From Streptomyces sp. WMMB303 (GTDB lineage Bacteria; Actinomycetota; Actinomycetes; Streptomycetales; Streptomycetaceae), in the NCBI RefSeq assembly GCF_029351045.1, contig NZ_JARKIN010000001.1, positions 3,894,501-3,958,500 of the forward strand: a stretch of 64,000 nucleotides of DNA. Reading direction: 5' to 3'. Each line of letters opens with the position of its first letter. Position 1 is the first letter of the stretch. The notes beneath the pieces are model-generated. The model saw nothing but the letters and a program-made list of their open reading frames with translations. It was not told where the DNA came from and ran no database searches. The position numbers and the translations under genes were made by a program. Positions 7,888 to 16,690 of the stretch are shown one piece after another.

Positions 7888-9189
7888 ATGACCGCTGCAC
7901 CCTCGCGCCGTTCGCTGCTGGCCGGTGGCACCGCCGCCACCCTCGGCACGCCGCTGCTCGCCCCGTCCGCCTCCGCCACGGAACCCTCCCGTCCCGGCGG
8001 CGGCCACCGCAAGCCGCGTGTGGTCCCCGGCGCCGACGCGGCGGCCGCCGAGGGCTGGCGCACGCTGCGGGGGCGGAAACTCGGCGTCCTCAGCAATCCG
8101 ACCGGGGTGCTGCGGGACGCCCGGCACGTGGTCGACTCGATGGCGGCCCACAGGGAGCTGCGGATCGCGGGCGTCTTCGGCCCGGAACACGGCTTCCGCG
8201 GCAGCGCGCAGGCGGGCGAGTCGGAGCCCGAGTTCGAGGACCCGCGCACGGGACTGACGGTCTACGACGCCTACGGCGCCGACGGGGCGAAACTGGCCGC
8301 CCTGTTCCGCAAGGCTGACGTGGACACGGTCGTCTTCGACATCCAGGACGTCGGTGTGCGCTTCTACACCTACATCTGGACGATGTACCACGCGATGGTC
8401 GCGGCGCGGGAGATCGGGGCGTCGTTCGTGGTCCTGGACCGGCCCAACCCGATCGGCCGCAGGGCGGACGGCCCGCTGCTGACGCCCGCGTTCGCCTCCG
8501 GCGTCGGACTCAAGCCGATCATCCAGCAGCACGGTATGACGGTCGGCGAGCTGGCCCGCTACTTCAACGGCGAACTGCTGCCGGGAGAGGGCGGCGGGGG
8601 CCGGGTGGAGCTGGAGGTCGTCCGGGTCCGGGGCTGGTCGCCGCGCACCCCGGCGCAGGAGACGGGACTGGCCTGGGTGCCGCCCTCCCCCAACGTCCCG
8701 ACCCCCGACACGGCGACCGCCTACGCGGGAACCGGGTACTTCGAGGGCACCAACCTGTCGGAGGGACGCGGGACCACGCTGCCCTTCCAGTTCATCGGCG
8801 CTCCGTTCCTGGACCATCACTACAGCGACCGGCTCAACGCGCTCGGGCTGCCTGGGGTGCGCTTCCGGGAGGGCTATTTCGTTCCCACGTTCAGCAAGTA
8901 CCAGGGCAGGACCTGCGCGGGAGTGCAGCTCCTGGTGACCGACCCCGCCCGCTACCGGGCCGTACCGACGGCGGTGGCCATGCTGCGGGAGGCGATGCGC
9001 TACGACGGATTCGCCTGGCGCGAGGACGCCGACCCGAAGCGGCCCTTCTGGATCGACAAGCTGTCGGGCTCCTCCCGGCTGCGGGAGATGCTGGACGCGG
9101 GCAACAGCCTGGAGAAGATCACCGGGGCCTGGCGGGCAGAGGTGCGCGACTTCGAGCGGGCCAGGCACCCCTACCTGCTCTACCGGTGA
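7888..9189 (+). CDS. DUF1343 / NamZ-family exo-beta-N-acetylmuramidase, exported
   Basis: Product of 433 residues. The N-terminus SRRSLLAGG followed by a hydrophobic stretch ending in SASA is a Tat-type signal peptide, so the protein acts outside the membrane. The mature part carries DUF1343 hallmarks: GPEHGFRG, VFDIQDVGVRFYTY, DRPNPIGR, LSEGRGTTLPFQFIGAP and HPYLLYR at the end. Characterised NamZ enzymes release N-acetylmuramic acid from the non-reducing end of peptidoglycan fragments, so a role in wall recycling or predation-type lysis is likely. ATG at 7888 follows GGAAGG at usable spacing. Length is normal. Confidence 0.88.
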   Translation: MTAAPSRRSLLAGGTAATLGTPLLAPSASATEPSRPGGGHRKPRVVPGADAAAAEGWRTLRGRKLGVLSNPTGVLRDARHVVDSMAAHRELRIAGVFGPEHGFRGSAQAGESEPEFEDPRTGLTVYDAYGADGAKLAALFRKADVDTVVFDIQDVGVRFYTYIWTMYHAMVAAREIGASFVVLDRPNPIGRRADGPLLTPAFASGVGLKPIIQQHGMTVGELARYFNGELLPGEGGGGRVELEVVRVRGWSPRTPAQETGLAWVPPSPNVPTPDTATAYAGTGYFEGTNLSEGRGTTLPFQFIGAPFLDHHYSDRLNALGLPGVRFREGYFVPTFSKYQGRTCAGVQLLVTDPARYRAVPTAVAMLREAMRYDGFAWREDADPKRPFWIDKLSGSSRLREMLDAGNSLEKITGAWRAEVRDFERARHPYLLYR

Positions 9190-9224
9190 GGGGACCGCGG
9201 CGGGCGCCCCCGCCGGGCCCCGGT

Positions 9225-9242
9225 CCGCCGGTGTTCCGGCGG
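9225..9242. terminator. Hairpin between convergent genes
   Basis: CCGCCGG (9225-9231) and CCGGCGG (9236-9242) form a perfect 7-bp stem with a TGTT loop in the GC-rich gap between the NamZ-like gene and the convergent ABC exporter gene. It could serve either strand. Confidence 0.45.
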
Positions 9243-9291
9243 CGCTCGTCCCCCGCCGTCCCCGGGCCGGCCGCCCGCTTCCGGCCGCGGG

Positions 9292-11136
9292 TCAACCGCT
9301 CACTGCCGCGTCCGCGGTCCGGCTGTCGCGCCGGACCAGCGCGGCGTACCGCCCCTCCGCCGCGATGAGTTCGGTATGGGTGCCGCGCTCGGCGATCCGC
9401 CCGCCGTCCAGGACGACGATCTGGTCGGCGTCGCGGACGGTGGAGAGCCGGTGCGCGATGGTGAGCGTGGTGCGCCCTTCCGAGAGTGCGTCGACGGCTT
9501 CCTGGACCGCGCGCTCGGTGCGGGTGTCGAGTGCGCTGGTGGCCTCGTCCAGGATGAGTACCGGCGGGTCGCGCAGGATGGTGCGCGCGAGGGCGAGCCG
9601 CTGCTTCTCGCCGCCGGAGAAGCGGTAGCCGCGCTCGCCGACGAGGGTGTCGTAGCCGTCGGGAAGCGCGGCGATCTGCTCGTGGATCTGCGCGGCGGTC
9701 GCCGCCTCGCGCAGTTCCTCGTCGGTGGCGTCCGGCCGGGCGAAGCGGAGGTTGTCGGCGACCGTCGCGTGGAAGAGGTAGGTCTCCTGGGAGACCACGC
9801 CGACGGCTCCGGAGAGGGTCGCGAAGTCGAGGTCCCGTACATCGACACCGTCGAGGGTCACCCGGCCTGCGGTCACGTCGTAGAGCCGGGGCACCAGGTA
9901 GCTGAGGGTGGACTTGCCCGAACCGGTGGCCCCCACGACCGCGAGGCTGCTGCCGGCGGGGACGGTCAGGTCGATACCGCGCAGCGTGTGGCCGCTGTCG
10001 CGTGCGGGGCTGCCCGGCGGACGGGTGTCGTAGGTGAAGTCCACGTTCTCGAACCGGATTTCGCCGCGCACCTGCGGAAGCGGGACGGGGCGGCGCGGTT
10101 CGGTGATGGAGACGGGCAGGTCGAGGTATTCGAAGATGCGCTGGAAGAGGGCGAGCGACGTCTGCATCTCCACACCCGTGGTGAGCAGCGAGACGGTGGG
10201 GCGCAACAGCCCCTGCTGGAGGGTGACGAAGGCGACGAGGGTGCCGATGGAGAAGGCGGGCCCCCCGAAGTGGGTGAGCATGCCCGCCGTCCAGTAGAGC
10301 AGAGCGGGGATCGCGGACATGACGATCCCGATGGTGGACATCCGCCAGCGCCCGGCCATGTGGGAACGGATCTCCAGGTCGGCCAGGGTCTCGGATTCAT
10401 CGGCGAAGTTCCTGGTGAGCGAGTCGGCCCGGCCCATGGTGCGGCCGAGCAGGATGCCGCTGACCGACAGGGACTCGGTGACGAGGGCGGACATGGCGGC
10501 CATCTGCTTCTGCCGCTGGGTGGTGATGCGCTTGCGCTCCCGGCCCACCCGGCGGCTCACCCAGACGAAGAAGGGCAGCAGTACCAGGGAGGCGAGCGTC
10601 AGCCGCCAGTCCAGCGCGAGCATGGCGACGATGGTGGCCACCACGCTGGTGAGATTGGAGACCAGCGAGGTCGCCGTCGAGGTGACCGTCGCCTGCATCC
10701 CGCCGATGTCGTTGGCGATGCGGGACTGGACCTCGCCCGTCCGGGTCCGGGTGAAGAAGGCGAGCGGCATCCGCTGGAGCTTGGCGTACACCCCGGTGCG
10801 CAGGTCGTGCATGACGCGCTGGCCGACCGTGGTGCTGATGAGCGTCTGGAGCACGCCGAAGACACTGGTGACGACCGCCGTGACGATCAGGCCGAGGGCG
10901 AGCAGTGAGAGCAGTCCGGTGCGCTGCCGGGGGATGGCGACGTCCAGGATCTCGCGCAGCAGGAACGGTGAGGCGACGGAGACCAGGGAGGAGGCGGCCA
11001 CCAGGAGGCCGACCAGAGTCAGACGGGCACGGTAGGGACGGAAGAGCCGCAGGATGCGGCGCACCTGGGCGGGCTGCTCCCGCGGCGTCGGGGTTTCCTG
11101 CGGTGACGGCGTCCAGCCGGATGCTTCACGGTGCAA
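9292..11136 (-). CDS. ABC exporter, fused membrane and ATPase domains
   Basis: Product of about 614 residues: a six-helix exporter membrane domain (from RLFRPYRARLTLVG), then a nucleotide-binding domain with Walker A GATGSGKST, signature FSGGEKQR, Walker B VLILDEATSALD and switch His in TIAHRLS. All sites look intact, so a homodimeric multidrug or lipid exporter of the MsbA/LmrA type is likely. The start is set at a TTG (11136-11134) because GAGGAG lies six bases before it; upstream in-frame codons are poorer. It is divergent from a MarR-family gene that probably controls it. Confidence 0.88.
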   Translation of the reverse strand: MHREASGWTPSPQETPTPREQPAQVRRILRLFRPYRARLTLVGLLVAASSLVSVASPFLLREILDVAIPRQRTGLLSLLALGLIVTAVVTSVFGVLQTLISTTVGQRVMHDLRTGVYAKLQRMPLAFFTRTRTGEVQSRIANDIGGMQATVTSTATSLVSNLTSVVATIVAMLALDWRLTLASLVLLPFFVWVSRRVGRERKRITTQRQKQMAAMSALVTESLSVSGILLGRTMGRADSLTRNFADESETLADLEIRSHMAGRWRMSTIGIVMSAIPALLYWTAGMLTHFGGPAFSIGTLVAFVTLQQGLLRPTVSLLTTGVEMQTSLALFQRIFEYLDLPVSITEPRRPVPLPQVRGEIRFENVDFTYDTRPPGSPARDSGHTLRGIDLTVPAGSSLAVVGATGSGKSTLSYLVPRLYDVTAGRVTLDGVDVRDLDFATLSGAVGVVSQETYLFHATVADNLRFARPDATDEELREAATAAQIHEQIAALPDGYDTLVGERGYRFSGGEKQRLALARTILRDPPVLILDEATSALDTRTERAVQEAVDALSEGRTTLTIAHRLSTVRDADQIVVLDGGRIAERGTHTELIAAEGRYAALVRRDSRTADAAVSG

Positions 11137-11222
11137 GGGGCTCCTCGGTACTCGGGGGTGTCGCCCGGGGCGAAGCCGGTCCGCCGGCTCGGGCGCGCTC
11201 GACGGACTGCGCCGAGACTCAT

Positions 11223-11275
11223 GGAGCATAGTTCATCGTTACCTATGTTCACAATGACTTATATCCTGATAACCT
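11223..11275. promoter_or_regulatory. AT-rich divergent operator/promoter, ABC exporter and MarR gene
   Basis: Within otherwise GC-rich DNA this segment is markedly AT-rich. It has CATAG (11227-11231) facing CTATG (11243-11247), two GTTCA direct repeats 16 bases apart (11231 and 11247), and TTAT-N6-ATAA just before the MarR start. Autoregulation through such symmetric sites in a divergent gap is usual for MarR families; which repeat is the operator cannot be told by eye. Confidence 0.5.
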
Positions 11276-11281
11276 GCCGGC

Positions 11282-11728
11282 ATGGCCCACCACCCCTCCG
11301 GCGAACGCGCCTCCGACCTGGCTGACCAGCTCCTGCACCTGACGAAGCGGATCAACCACGCACACCGGGAGAACTTCGCGCCACTGGGGGTCACCCCCGC
11401 GCAGGGCCGCATGCTGCGCACGGTCGCGCACTGTCCGCAGCCGCCTCGGATGGCGGACCTCGCCGCCCGGCTGGGAGTGGTGCCCCGACAGGTCACCAGC
11501 CTGGTCGACGCGCTGGAGGAACGCGGCCTGGTGCGCCGCTCCCCCGACACCACCAATCGCCGGGTGATCCGCATCGAACTGACCGACGGCGGCTCGACGG
11601 CCCTCACCGCACTGCGGCAGGCGCGCAGGAGCGCCGCGGAAGAGCTGCTCGCACCGCTGACCGCCGCACAGCGGGAGGAACTCAGCCGGCTGCTGACTCT
11701 GCTCGACGCGGACCAGAGCCGCCACTGA
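11282..11728 (+). CDS. MarR-family transcriptional regulator
   Basis: Product of 148 residues with the winged helix-turn-helix of the MarR family: helices around VTPAQGRMLRTV, ADLAARLGVVPRQVTSLVDALEERGLV (recognition helix) and a wing with the typical D-x-x-NRRVIRI sequence. N- and C-terminal helices for dimerisation are present. It is divergent from an ABC exporter gene, the classic arrangement for ligand-relieved repression of an efflux pump, so that exporter and the regulator itself are the likely targets. Confidence 0.9.
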   Translation: MAHHPSGERASDLADQLLHLTKRINHAHRENFAPLGVTPAQGRMLRTVAHCPQPPRMADLAARLGVVPRQVTSLVDALEERGLVRRSPDTTNRRVIRIELTDGGSTALTALRQARRSAAEELLAPLTAAQREELSRLLTLLDADQSRH

Positions 11729-11931
11729 CCCCGACCGCGGGAGCCCGGCCCGCCCACGGTGACGCAGGCCCTCCGGCGCCGGCTGCGCGCACCGGATCGC
11801 CGCGGAACGGACCCACCGGCGACCGTTACCCGGCGGGAACGACCCGCACGGATCCGGTGGGCCGGCGGAACTAGCATGTGCCACACACAAGCCCGCACTC
11901 CCGCCCGACCCCTGTGCGCCCAGGAGATGCC

Positions 11932-14901
11932 ATGCCGCTGCTCGAACCCGAGGCCGGAGCGCTGCGCCCGCGGACCGGCACCGGCCACTCCCCCGCCGCC
12001 GACCGGGTCCCCGAGACGCTGGCACACGGAACGCCTCAGCCGCTGCGCGGCGACCTGGAGCGGCTGCTGGGACCGGAGAAGGTGCTCAGCAAGGTCTCGG
12101 ACCTGGTGCGCTATGCCTCTGACGCGAGCCCCTACCGCTTCGTGCCGCGGGTGGTCGTCCTGGCCGAGGACGTGGCCGATGTCTCTGCCGTGCTCGCGTA
12201 CGCGCGGCAGAACGCCCGGGACGCCGTCTTCCGCGCCGCGGGGACCTCGCTGAACGGGCAGGCCCAGGGCGAGGACATCCTGATCGACGTCCGTCGGCAC
12301 TGGGCGGGTGTCGAGGTGCTGGCCGACGGCGCGCAGGCCCGGATCCGGCCGGGTACCACCGTCTTCCGCACGAACGCCGCGCTGGCGCGGCACGGGCGGC
12401 TGATCGGCCCCGACCCGGCCAGCGCCATCGCCTGCACCGTGGGCGGAGTGGTGGCCAACAACGCCTCCGGGATGACCGCCGGAACCACGCGCAACTCCTA
12501 CCGCACGGTCGCCTCGCTCACCTGCGTCCTGCCCAGTGGCACAGTCGTGGACACGGCGGACCCGGCGGCGGAGGAGAAGCTGGCACAGGCCGAGCCGGCA
12601 CTGTGCGCCGGGCTGCTGGCGCTCAAGGCGGAGATCGAGTCGGACACCGCGCTGGTGGCCCGGATCCGGGCGAAGTACGAGCTGAAGAACACCAACGGAT
12701 ACCGGCTCGACGCCTTCCTCGACGGCAGCACCCCGGTGGAGATCCTGCGGGGGCTGATGGTGGGCTCCCAGGGCACGCTCGGCTTCCTCGCCGAGTTCGT
12801 CTTCGACACCCTGCCCCTGCACAGGCGCACCTCGACCGGACTGTTCTTCTTCCCGTCACTGTCCACGGCGGCCGCAGCCGTGCCCCGCTTCAACGAGGCC
12901 GGCGCCCTGTCCGTGGAGCTGATGGACGGAAACACGCTGCGCGCCTCGGTCAGCGTCTCCGGCGTGCCGCAGGACTGGGCGGACCTGCCCAAGGAGACCA
13001 CGGCTCTGCTGGTGGAGTTCCGCTCCCCCGACGACGCCGTGCGCGAGGAGCACGAGGAAGCGGCGCGCGCGGTGCTGGCCGAACTGGAGCTGGTCGCACC
13101 GGTCACCTCAGTGACCAACGAACTGACCCGCGACCCGGCCACGATCGCCTCCTACTGGAAGGCGCGCAAGGCGTTCGTCACCGCGGTCGGCGGCTCGCGC
13201 CCCGCGGGCACCACGCTGATCACCGAGGACTTCGCGGTACCGCCCTCCAGGCTGGCCGAAGCCTGCGAGGCGCTGCTGGAACTGCAGGAGCAGCACGGAT
13301 TCGACGCGGCGGTCGCGGGGCACGCCGCACACGGCAATCTGCACTTCCTGCTGGCCTTCGACGCGGCGGCGCCGGACGACGTGGAACGCTACGCGGCCTT
13401 CATGGACGCGTTCTGCCGGATGACCGTGGAGCGCTTCGACGGCTCTCTGAAGGCCGAGCACGCCACCGGCCGCAATATCGCCCCCTTCCTGGAACTGGAG
13501 TGGGGCAGCACGGCGACCGAGCTGATGTGGCGGGTGAAGCGGCTGCTGGACCCGAGCGGGGTGCTGGCGCCCGGTGTGCTGCTGGACCGCGACCCGCAGG
13601 CACATCTGCGGGGCCTCAAGTCGATCCCCGGGGTGGAGGCGGCCGCCGACCCCTGCATCGAGTGCGGCTTCTGCGAACCGACCTGCCCGAGCGAGGACCT
13701 GACCACCACGCCGCGGCAGCGGATCGTGCTGCGCCGCGAGATGACGCGGCAGGCCCCCGGCTCGCTCGTCGGCGAGAACCTGCTGGCCGACTACGGTTAC
13801 GACGCCGTGGACACCTGTGCGGGCGACTCCACATGCAAGCTGGACTGCCCGGTCGGCATCGACACCGGGGCACTGATGAAGACCCTTCGGCACGCCCGCC
13901 ACTCGCCACGGGAGGAGCGCGCCGCGGAGCGCACCGCGCGGCACTTCGCACAGGTGGAGCGCGCGGCCCGGCTCGCGGTGGCCGCCGGAGACCGGATCCG
14001 CAGCCGGGTGCGCGGGCGGGGAGGAGACCTGGGCGACCGGTTGCTCGGTGCCGCGACCGGTGCCGCCCGCCGGGCGGTCCGCCCCGATCTGGTGCCGCAG
14101 TGGCTGCCGGAGATCCCGGCGGCCGCTGCCAAACGGCTCCCGGCGACGGACCGGCAGGAGGCCGCTGCGGTCTATTTTCCGGCGTGTGTGAACCGCATCT
14201 TCGGCGACCCGGACGGCCACCGCGGGCTGTCGCTGCCGGAAGCCCTGGTCACCGTGTCGGCCCGCGCGGGTCGCCCGGTGTGGGTACCGGAGGACGTCAC
14301 CGGGACCTGCTGCGCGACGATCTGGCACTCCAAGGGCTACGAGGCGGGCAACACCCTGATGGCCAACCGCATGGTGGAGGCTGCCTGGCGGTGGACCGAC
14401 GGGGGCGAACTCCCGCTCGTCGTCGACGCGTCGTCCTGCACTCTGGGACTGACGGAAGAGGTCGTCCCGTACCTGACACCGGCCAATCGCAAGCTGCACG
14501 CGAGGCTGACGGTGCTCGACTCCCTCGTGTGGGCCGCCCGCGAACTGCTGCCGCGGCTCACTGTGGAGCGGAAGGTCTCCTCGGCTGTGCTCCATCCCAC
14601 CTGCTCCATGCGGCACCTGGGCGACGAGGCGGAGTTGCGCGAGGTGGCCGAGGCGTGCGCCGAGGAGGTCGTGGTACCGCTCGACGCGGGATGCTGCGCC
14701 TTCGCGGGTGATCGCGGCCTGCTGCACGAGGAGCTGACCGCCTCGGCGACGGCCCGGGAGGCCGCGGAGGTGAACCTCCGCTCCTACGACACCTACCTGT
14801 CGGCCAACCGCACCTGCGAGATCGGCCTCGACCACGCTACCGGCAACCGGGGCTACCACTCGGTCCTGCAGGAGTTGGAGCTGGCGACCCGGCCCCGGTG
14901 A
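11932..14901 (+). CDS. FAD-linked oxidase fused to Fe-S module (D-lactate/glycolate dehydrogenase type)
   Basis: Product of 989 residues joining a PCMH-type FAD domain (DPASAIACTVGGVVANNASGM) and FAD-oxidase C-terminal domain (VAGHAAHGNLHF) to a GlpC-like part with two ferredoxin clusters, CIECGFCEPTCP from about residue 575 and CAGDSTCKLDCP some 50 residues later, and two cysteine-rich repeats. Those repeats read GTCCATIW and AGCCAFAG, with Ala where the CCG family has Gly. Such fusions oxidise D-lactate, glycolate or similar 2-hydroxy acids and pass electrons to the quinone pool. ATG at 11932 follows AGGAG; the upstream in-frame GTG at 11878 is less likely. With lutABC it would cover both lactate isomers. 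Confidence 0.9.
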   Translation: MPLLEPEAGALRPRTGTGHSPAADRVPETLAHGTPQPLRGDLERLLGPEKVLSKVSDLVRYASDASPYRFVPRVVVLAEDVADVSAVLAYARQNARDAVFRAAGTSLNGQAQGEDILIDVRRHWAGVEVLADGAQARIRPGTTVFRTNAALARHGRLIGPDPASAIACTVGGVVANNASGMTAGTTRNSYRTVASLTCVLPSGTVVDTADPAAEEKLAQAEPALCAGLLALKAEIESDTALVARIRAKYELKNTNGYRLDAFLDGSTPVEILRGLMVGSQGTLGFLAEFVFDTLPLHRRTSTGLFFFPSLSTAAAAVPRFNEAGALSVELMDGNTLRASVSVSGVPQDWADLPKETTALLVEFRSPDDAVREEHEEAARAVLAELELVAPVTSVTNELTRDPATIASYWKARKAFVTAVGGSRPAGTTLITEDFAVPPSRLAEACEALLELQEQHGFDAAVAGHAAHGNLHFLLAFDAAAPDDVERYAAFMDAFCRMTVERFDGSLKAEHATGRNIAPFLELEWGSTATELMWRVKRLLDPSGVLAPGVLLDRDPQAHLRGLKSIPGVEAAADPCIECGFCEPTCPSEDLTTTPRQRIVLRREMTRQAPGSLVGENLLADYGYDAVDTCAGDSTCKLDCPVGIDTGALMKTLRHARHSPREERAAERTARHFAQVERAARLAVAAGDRIRSRVRGRGGDLGDRLLGAATGAARRAVRPDLVPQWLPEIPAAAAKRLPATDRQEAAAVYFPACVNRIFGDPDGHRGLSLPEALVTVSARAGRPVWVPEDVTGTCCATIWHSKGYEAGNTLMANRMVEAAWRWTDGGELPLVVDASSCTLGLTEEVVPYLTPANRKLHARLTVLDSLVWAARELLPRLTVERKVSSAVLHPTCSMRHLGDEAELREVAEACAEEVVVPLDAGCCAFAGDRGLLHEELTASATAREAAEVNLRSYDTYLSANRTCEIGLDHATGNRGYHSVLQELELATRPR

Positions 14902-14909
14902 GGCGGTGC

Positions 14910-14937
14910 GGGCGGGCCGCTGGAAGGCGGCCCGCCC
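14910..14937. terminator. Strong hairpin between convergent dehydrogenase and amylase genes
   Basis: GGGCGGGCCGC at 14910-14920 pairs perfectly with GCGGCCCGCCC at 14927-14937 around a six-base loop (11-bp stem). It sits between two convergent stop codons and can terminate both transcripts. Confidence 0.7.
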
Positions 14938-14952
14938 CGTTCGTCCCGCGCC

Positions 14953-16365
14953 TCAGCCGGTCGCCTCCACATGGAAGGCCACGGACTGGTGGGCCGGGAC
15001 CGTCAGCCGGGCGCTGCCGTCGGCGGCGACCGTGACCTGCTGAGCGCAGCCGCCCTGGGCGACGGCGACATCGCAGTACGTTCCGGCGGGAAGGGAGGTC
15101 TGGAACGTCCTGCTCAGCTCGGCGTCGCCGTTGTTGAGTGCGACGAATCCCCGGTCACCGCGCCCGAAGGCGAGTGCCTGCCCCTCGGACCACCAGTGCG
15201 TCAGCTCCGCCGTACCGACCGCGTTCCGGAAGCCGACCATGCCGGTGATCTCGGGTTCGGCGTGGAGGTCCGTCCACCCGCTCTCCCCGGTGGGCGGTCC
15301 GGCATCGCGGTCGGTGAACGTGTAACCCGAGAAGATGTTCGGGGAACCGTAGGGGTGGGCCAGCTCGAAGACATTGGCGAGGGTGTGGGTGGCACCGTCC
15401 CGGTAGCTGAGCGTGGAGCCGTTGCGTTCGGTGTCCCAGTTGTCGACGAACGTGCGTGCCGCCCCGCTCTCCAGCATGCCGTCACCGACGCTCCACAGGG
15501 ATCCGAGGTCGCCGCCCTGGAAGGCGCTCTTGAGGCGGCGGCCGTAGCGGAACTCGTCCACGTCGCCGACCCCCGTGTACTCCTCGGGCTGCACCGCCTC
15601 ACCGGCACCGTGGATGACCTCACTGACCCAGTAGCCGGGCGGCTGGGTCAGCTTCGCCTTGACGGCCGCCAGATCGGCGGCGGCCATGTGCTTGGCGGCG
15701 TCGATGCGGAACCCGGCCACGCCGAGGGAGCGCAGATCGTCGAGATACCCGGCGAGAGCGGCCCGCACCTTCTCGCTGCCGGTGTCCAGGTCGGCCAGTC
15801 CCACGAGTTCGCAGTTCTGCACATCGTCGCGGTCGGTGTAATCCGAGATGTCGTGGCGGCAGGTGTGGAAATCGGCGTCCTGGTAGGTCCCGGGGTAGTC
15901 GTACTTGCTGTACACGGTTCCGCCGGTGCCGGTGCCCGCCCCGGAGGTCATGTGGTTGACGACCGCGTCGGCGATGACCCGCACGCCCGCCGCCGCGCAG
16001 GTGTCGACCATGCGCGCGAAGTCCTCCCGGTCGCCGAGCCGTCCGGCGATCCGGTAGCTGACCGGCTGGTACGACGTCCACCATTGGTCGCCCTGGATGT
16101 GTTCGGTGGCGGGTGAGACCTCGACATAGCCGTACCCTGCAGGGCCCAGGGTGTCGGTGCACTCCCGGGCGACGGCGGTGAAAGGGCGCTCGAACAGCGT
16201 CGCGGTGACGGTCCGTTCACCGGGCGCCGTGACCGCGTCGGCAGCGGGCCGTGCCGATACGGCGGATGCCGAGCGGGATGCTTGGGCCTGCCAGGGAGTC
16301 GCCGCCAGCAGGGCACTGGCCACCAGTACTCCCGCCGTACCGGCGCTGAGCAGTCGTTTCCTCAT
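14953..16365 (-). CDS. Secreted alpha-amylase, GH13 (GH13_32-like)
   Basis: Product of 470 residues. A Sec signal peptide (MRKRLLSAG, hydrophobic core, cleavage near AQA) leads into a GH13 barrel. Region I (DAVVNHM), region II GFRIDAAKH with nucleophile Asp222 and region III SEVI with acid/base Glu249 are intact. Region IV reads VDNWDTER, with Trp310 where alpha-amylases have His. The nearby LAWPYG motif of Streptomyces amylases reads LAHPYG here (His337). A C-terminal all-beta domain C follows, and there is no starch-binding domain. ATG at 16365 follows AAGGAG. The enzyme should cleave extracellular starch unless the His loss impairs it. Confidence 0.92.
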   Translation of the reverse strand: MRKRLLSAGTAGVLVASALLAATPWQAQASRSASAVSARPAADAVTAPGERTVTATLFERPFTAVARECTDTLGPAGYGYVEVSPATEHIQGDQWWTSYQPVSYRIAGRLGDREDFARMVDTCAAAGVRVIADAVVNHMTSGAGTGTGGTVYSKYDYPGTYQDADFHTCRHDISDYTDRDDVQNCELVGLADLDTGSEKVRAALAGYLDDLRSLGVAGFRIDAAKHMAAADLAAVKAKLTQPPGYWVSEVIHGAGEAVQPEEYTGVGDVDEFRYGRRLKSAFQGGDLGSLWSVGDGMLESGAARTFVDNWDTERNGSTLSYRDGATHTLANVFELAHPYGSPNIFSGYTFTDRDAGPPTGESGWTDLHAEPEITGMVGFRNAVGTAELTHWWSEGQALAFGRGDRGFVALNNGDAELSRTFQTSLPAGTYCDVAVAQGGCAQQVTVAADGSARLTVPAHQSVAFHVEATG

Positions 16366-16515
16366 CGTGCGGCTCCTTCGGTCTGCGGGCGCGGTAGGGG
16401 CCCGGGAAGGCAGCAGCCAGCGTGTCCGGCCCACCGTGGGGGGATGTGAACGGGCAGTTGCGGAGGGCCCGTTCACGGGTGGTACGGCGGGGAGCCTGCC
16501 GGTGCCCGGCGGCGC

Positions 16516-16557
16516 CGTCAAGAGATCCTGCAAGATTTTCCGGTTCATTGCTGCAAG
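16516..16557 (-). promoter_or_regulatory. Amylase promoter with CTTGCAG direct repeats
   Basis: The 325-base gap 16366-16690 between the amylase gene and the divergent GH109-like gene contains, on the minus strand, two direct repeats CTTGCAG (16557-16551 and 16534-16528, 23 bases apart) immediately followed by TTGACG (16522-16517) as a -35 element and CAGGCT 17 bases on as a possible -10. CTTGCAG repeats beside the -35 of Streptomyces amylase genes are known sites for maltose induction and glucose repression by the Reg1/MalR LacI-family regulator. The rest of the gap shows no gene. Confidence 0.65.
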
Positions 16558-16690
16558 AATTTGCGGAAACGGAAGTCCATCCACGGACGACGAGAGTCCA
16601 CGTACGTCCTCTTGCGGCCCGGTGGTCTCCACCAGCAGGGTCCTGAATCGAGATCACGCATCCGAGTTGCAGAGAGCTGCGGGAGACCCG

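Noticed and set aside
7207..9168. Apparent fusion of a 480-residue N-terminal domain to the macrodomain protein
   Set aside because: The extra part is the antisense of the NamZ-like gene; a normal ATG start for the macrodomain exists at 7716.
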